Source: Acidobacteriota bacterium
GTDB taxonomy: Bacteria; Acidobacteriota; Thermoanaerobaculia; Multivoradales; JAHEKO01
Direction of reading: 5' to 3'
Length of the DNA: 16,922 bases
Assembly: GCA_030610025.1 (NCBI GenBank)
Contig: JAUWSP010000010.1
Coordinates: 1-16,922, forward strand
Shown here: one piece after another, positions 15,539-16,922 of the stretch
Layout of the letters: every line of letters starts with the position of its first letter
How positions within the stretch are numbered: position 1 is the stretch's first letter
Translations under genes and position numbers: made by a program
The notes under the pieces: model-generated
Told to the model about the DNA's origin: nothing
The model's input: only the letters and a program-made list of their open reading frames with translations
Databases searched by the model: none

Positions 15539-16291
15539 TTACGGCGAAACGGAATCTACTGATGAGCTTGAAAGGCTATCAGATGCAACGAGGGTGGCAC
15601 TCACGATGTAGCGTTTCGGGGCCTTGCCCACAAAATAGAATGGATAGCAGGTCACGAGTGTCAGGGTCGGTACGGACTGGTGCTCGAGAACATGAACATC
15701 CTGCGGGGTAACGATCCTGATCGCGTCAATGCGATAGATGTCGGTGGCCGTGAGGGTCTCGAGCTCGATCGTGTCGCCCTCGCTAATATCCTTCAGACCC
15801 CGAAAGAAGCCGTCACGATGACCGGCGATGCCGATGTTCCCCAGCTCACCCGGGCGCGCCGTCTCTACGATTCTGCCGACTCCCCGGTTGAGCACCAGAT
15901 CATTCGTGCCCTCGAGAAGAGGCACCTGCAGATCGAGGGCCGGAATCCGGAGAATGGCCAGCGGTGGGCCGAAGTCGTGCTCGAGACTCTCCTCGTATTC
16001 TTCGATTCGACCCTCATCCCAGAGGCTGTAGTCCACAGGTAGGTCGGTCGGGAGGTCGCGGGCCTCGAGGCGGAAATCAACCGGCGATTCGGAAAGCGGG
16101 GGATGGGATACGGATTCCGTAGCCTGGGGATCCGAGCTGCTGCTTTCCGCGAGGCTGGCCTTTGCCGTCGCGAAGTCATCGAGACTCGAACGGCTACCGA
16201 CCTTGCCGTGAATCCAGTAGCCTGTCCAGATCAAGAGCAGAACAATGCCGATCGTCCAGGCGGCGCGTTCAGCTAGGGTCTTGCGGCTCAT
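15539..16291 (-). CDS. Class D-type sortase (membrane transpeptidase)
   Basis: Sortases cleave an LPXTG-like signal and transfer the protein to an amine acceptor. Counting from the ATG at 16291, the 250-residue product has one N-terminal membrane helix (about 9-28), a Ser-rich linker, and a C-terminal catalytic beta-barrel. His158 lies in IAGHRDG, Cys215 in TLVTCYPF, and Arg227 in APKRYIV. The TLxTCYPFxxVGxAPxR block is characteristic of class D. The barrel faces the periplasm by topology. A second ATG at 16309 would add six residues; the candidate promoter upstream leaves only about 12 nt of leader for it, so I favour 16291, though neither has a good ribosome site. The LPSTG protein follows on the same strand, making it the obvious substrate. 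Confidence 0.93.
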   Translation of the reverse strand: MSRKTLAERAAWTIGIVLLLIWTGYWIHGKVGSRSSLDDFATAKASLAESSSSDPQATESVSHPPLSESPVDFRLEARDLPTDLPVDYSLWDEGRIEEYEESLEHDFGPPLAILRIPALDLQVPLLEGTNDLVLNRGVGRIVETARPGELGNIGIAGHRDGFFRGLKDISEGDTIELETLTATDIYRIDAIRIVTPQDVHVLEHQSVPTLTLVTCYPFYFVGKAPKRYIVSATLVASDSLSSSSVDSVSP

Positions 16292-16327
16292 GAATTGGAT
16301 CCGACACATCGGTGACAGTTGGACGAG

Positions 16328-16358
16328 AGTGTATCCAAGGCATGGGTCGAGCCGTCAA
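16328..16358 (-). promoter_or_regulatory. Candidate promoter of the sortase gene
   Basis: On the minus strand TTGACG (16358-16353) and TACACT (16333-16328) are 19 bp apart; reading the -10 as GATACA gives 17 bp. Predicted transcription starts near 16321. No other convincing promoter lies before the LPSTG gene, so this one would drive both. Confidence 0.4.
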
Positions 16359-16390
16359 GAGGAATGGCGGCTGGATACGAAGCAGGTCGA

Positions 16391-16922
16391 ATGATGGATA
16401 ATCCACAGATGCTTCTTTCAGCGGTTGTCCAACTCAATAGCACCTCTGACGCCGAAGCGAACTGGCAACAGGCCGAGGAGTTGGTGCGTCGATCGGCAGG
16501 ATACGGTGCCCAGTTGGTGGCGACGCCGGAGAACACCAATTTCCTGGGGCCGCATGATGAGAAGGTCGACCGGGCCGAGAGCCTCGACGGAACGACCTGT
16601 TGCCGATTCTCCTCACTGGCCAGGGAGCTCGCGATCTTCCTGCTGCTGGGATCGTTCAACGAGAGATCGGACGACCCGGAGCGCTGTCACAACACCTCGG
16701 TGCTGTTTTCACCTTCGGGTGAGCGGCTGGCGGTGTATCGCAAGATCCACCTCTTCGATGTCGATGTCTCGCCAGAGGTTCGCTTCCAGGAGTCGGCGAC
16801 GGTGAAGGCAGGAGAGCAGTCCGTCGTCGTCGACACAGACCTCGGCAGGCTGGGTCTGAGTATCTGCTACGACCTGCGCTTTCCGGGCCTCTACCAGCAG
16901 TTGCGGGACAAGGGAGCCGAGA
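16391..16922 (+). CDS. Nitrilase-superfamily amidase (Nit1/Nit2-like), 3' end outside window
   Basis: The frame runs off the window edge after 177 residues. It shows the Glu-Lys-Cys triad of carbon-nitrogen hydrolases: Glu47 in ATPENTNF, Lys118 in YRKIHLFD, and Cys159 in SICYDLRFP. The YRKIHLFD and CYDLRFP forms are typical of the Nit1/Nit2 branch, which includes deaminated-glutathione amidase and omega-amidase. These clear damaged metabolites or hydrolyse keto-amides in the cytoplasm. Exact specificity cannot be judged from a partial sequence. The start could be ATG 16391, 16394 or the in-frame 16364; none has a strong ribosome site. It diverges from the sortase gene with about 100 bp between starts. 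Confidence 0.88.
   Translation, partial: MMDNPQMLLSAVVQLNSTSDAEANWQQAEELVRRSAGYGAQLVATPENTNFLGPHDEKVDRAESLDGTTCCRFSSLARELAIFLLLGSFNERSDDPERCHNTSVLFSPSGERLAVYRKIHLFDVDVSPEVRFQESATVKAGEQSVVVDTDLGRLGLSICYDLRFPGLYQQLRDKGAE

Overview
The window looks like chromosomal DNA from a GC-rich, diderm (Gram-negative) bacterium. The evidence is a DUF481-type outer-membrane barrel ending in Phe, a LapA/LapB-type lipopolysaccharide-regulation protein, a lipoprotein with a lipobox and several cleavable signal peptides. Gene content and style would fit Acidobacteriota or a neighbouring phylum, but no rRNA or marker phylogeny is available here, so that placement is inference.

Left part (1-7799): a leftward, Tat-signal-bearing alpha/beta-hydrolase-fold protein diverges from a rightward housekeeping run: def (peptide deformylase), rlmH, a DksA/TraR zinc-finger protein, a LapA-LapB-like membrane TPR protein, its detached rubredoxin-type zinc domain, holA, mutM, a HAD phosphatase and udk. 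The run covers N-terminal processing, ribosome modification, transcription control, envelope homeostasis, replication, repair and nucleotide salvage. Three of its members are odd: the hydrolase lacks its nucleophile, the deformylase lacks its catalytic Glu, and the LapB-like gene is cut by one in-frame amber codon.

Middle (7800-8289): about 490 bp with no convincing gene, carrying a perfect 18-bp inverted repeat and three copies of a roughly 27-bp repeat. It lies between udk and a leftward SLC13-type permease with two RCK_C domains. From 10199 a mixed set follows: a lipoprotein with a good sigma70-like promoter, a convergent secreted CARDB-like protein, a membrane-anchored serine alpha/beta hydrolase, a leftward beta-lactamase-fold serine hydrolase, and the DUF481 barrel.

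Right part (14857-16922): the most interesting locus. On the minus strand a class D-type sortase is followed by a small secreted protein with an Ala-Pro spacer and a textbook C-terminal LPSTG / membrane helix / RRF sorting signal. A clear intrinsic terminator closes the unit. This is a compact sortase-substrate pair in what looks like a diderm. The window ends inside a rightward nitrilase-superfamily amidase.
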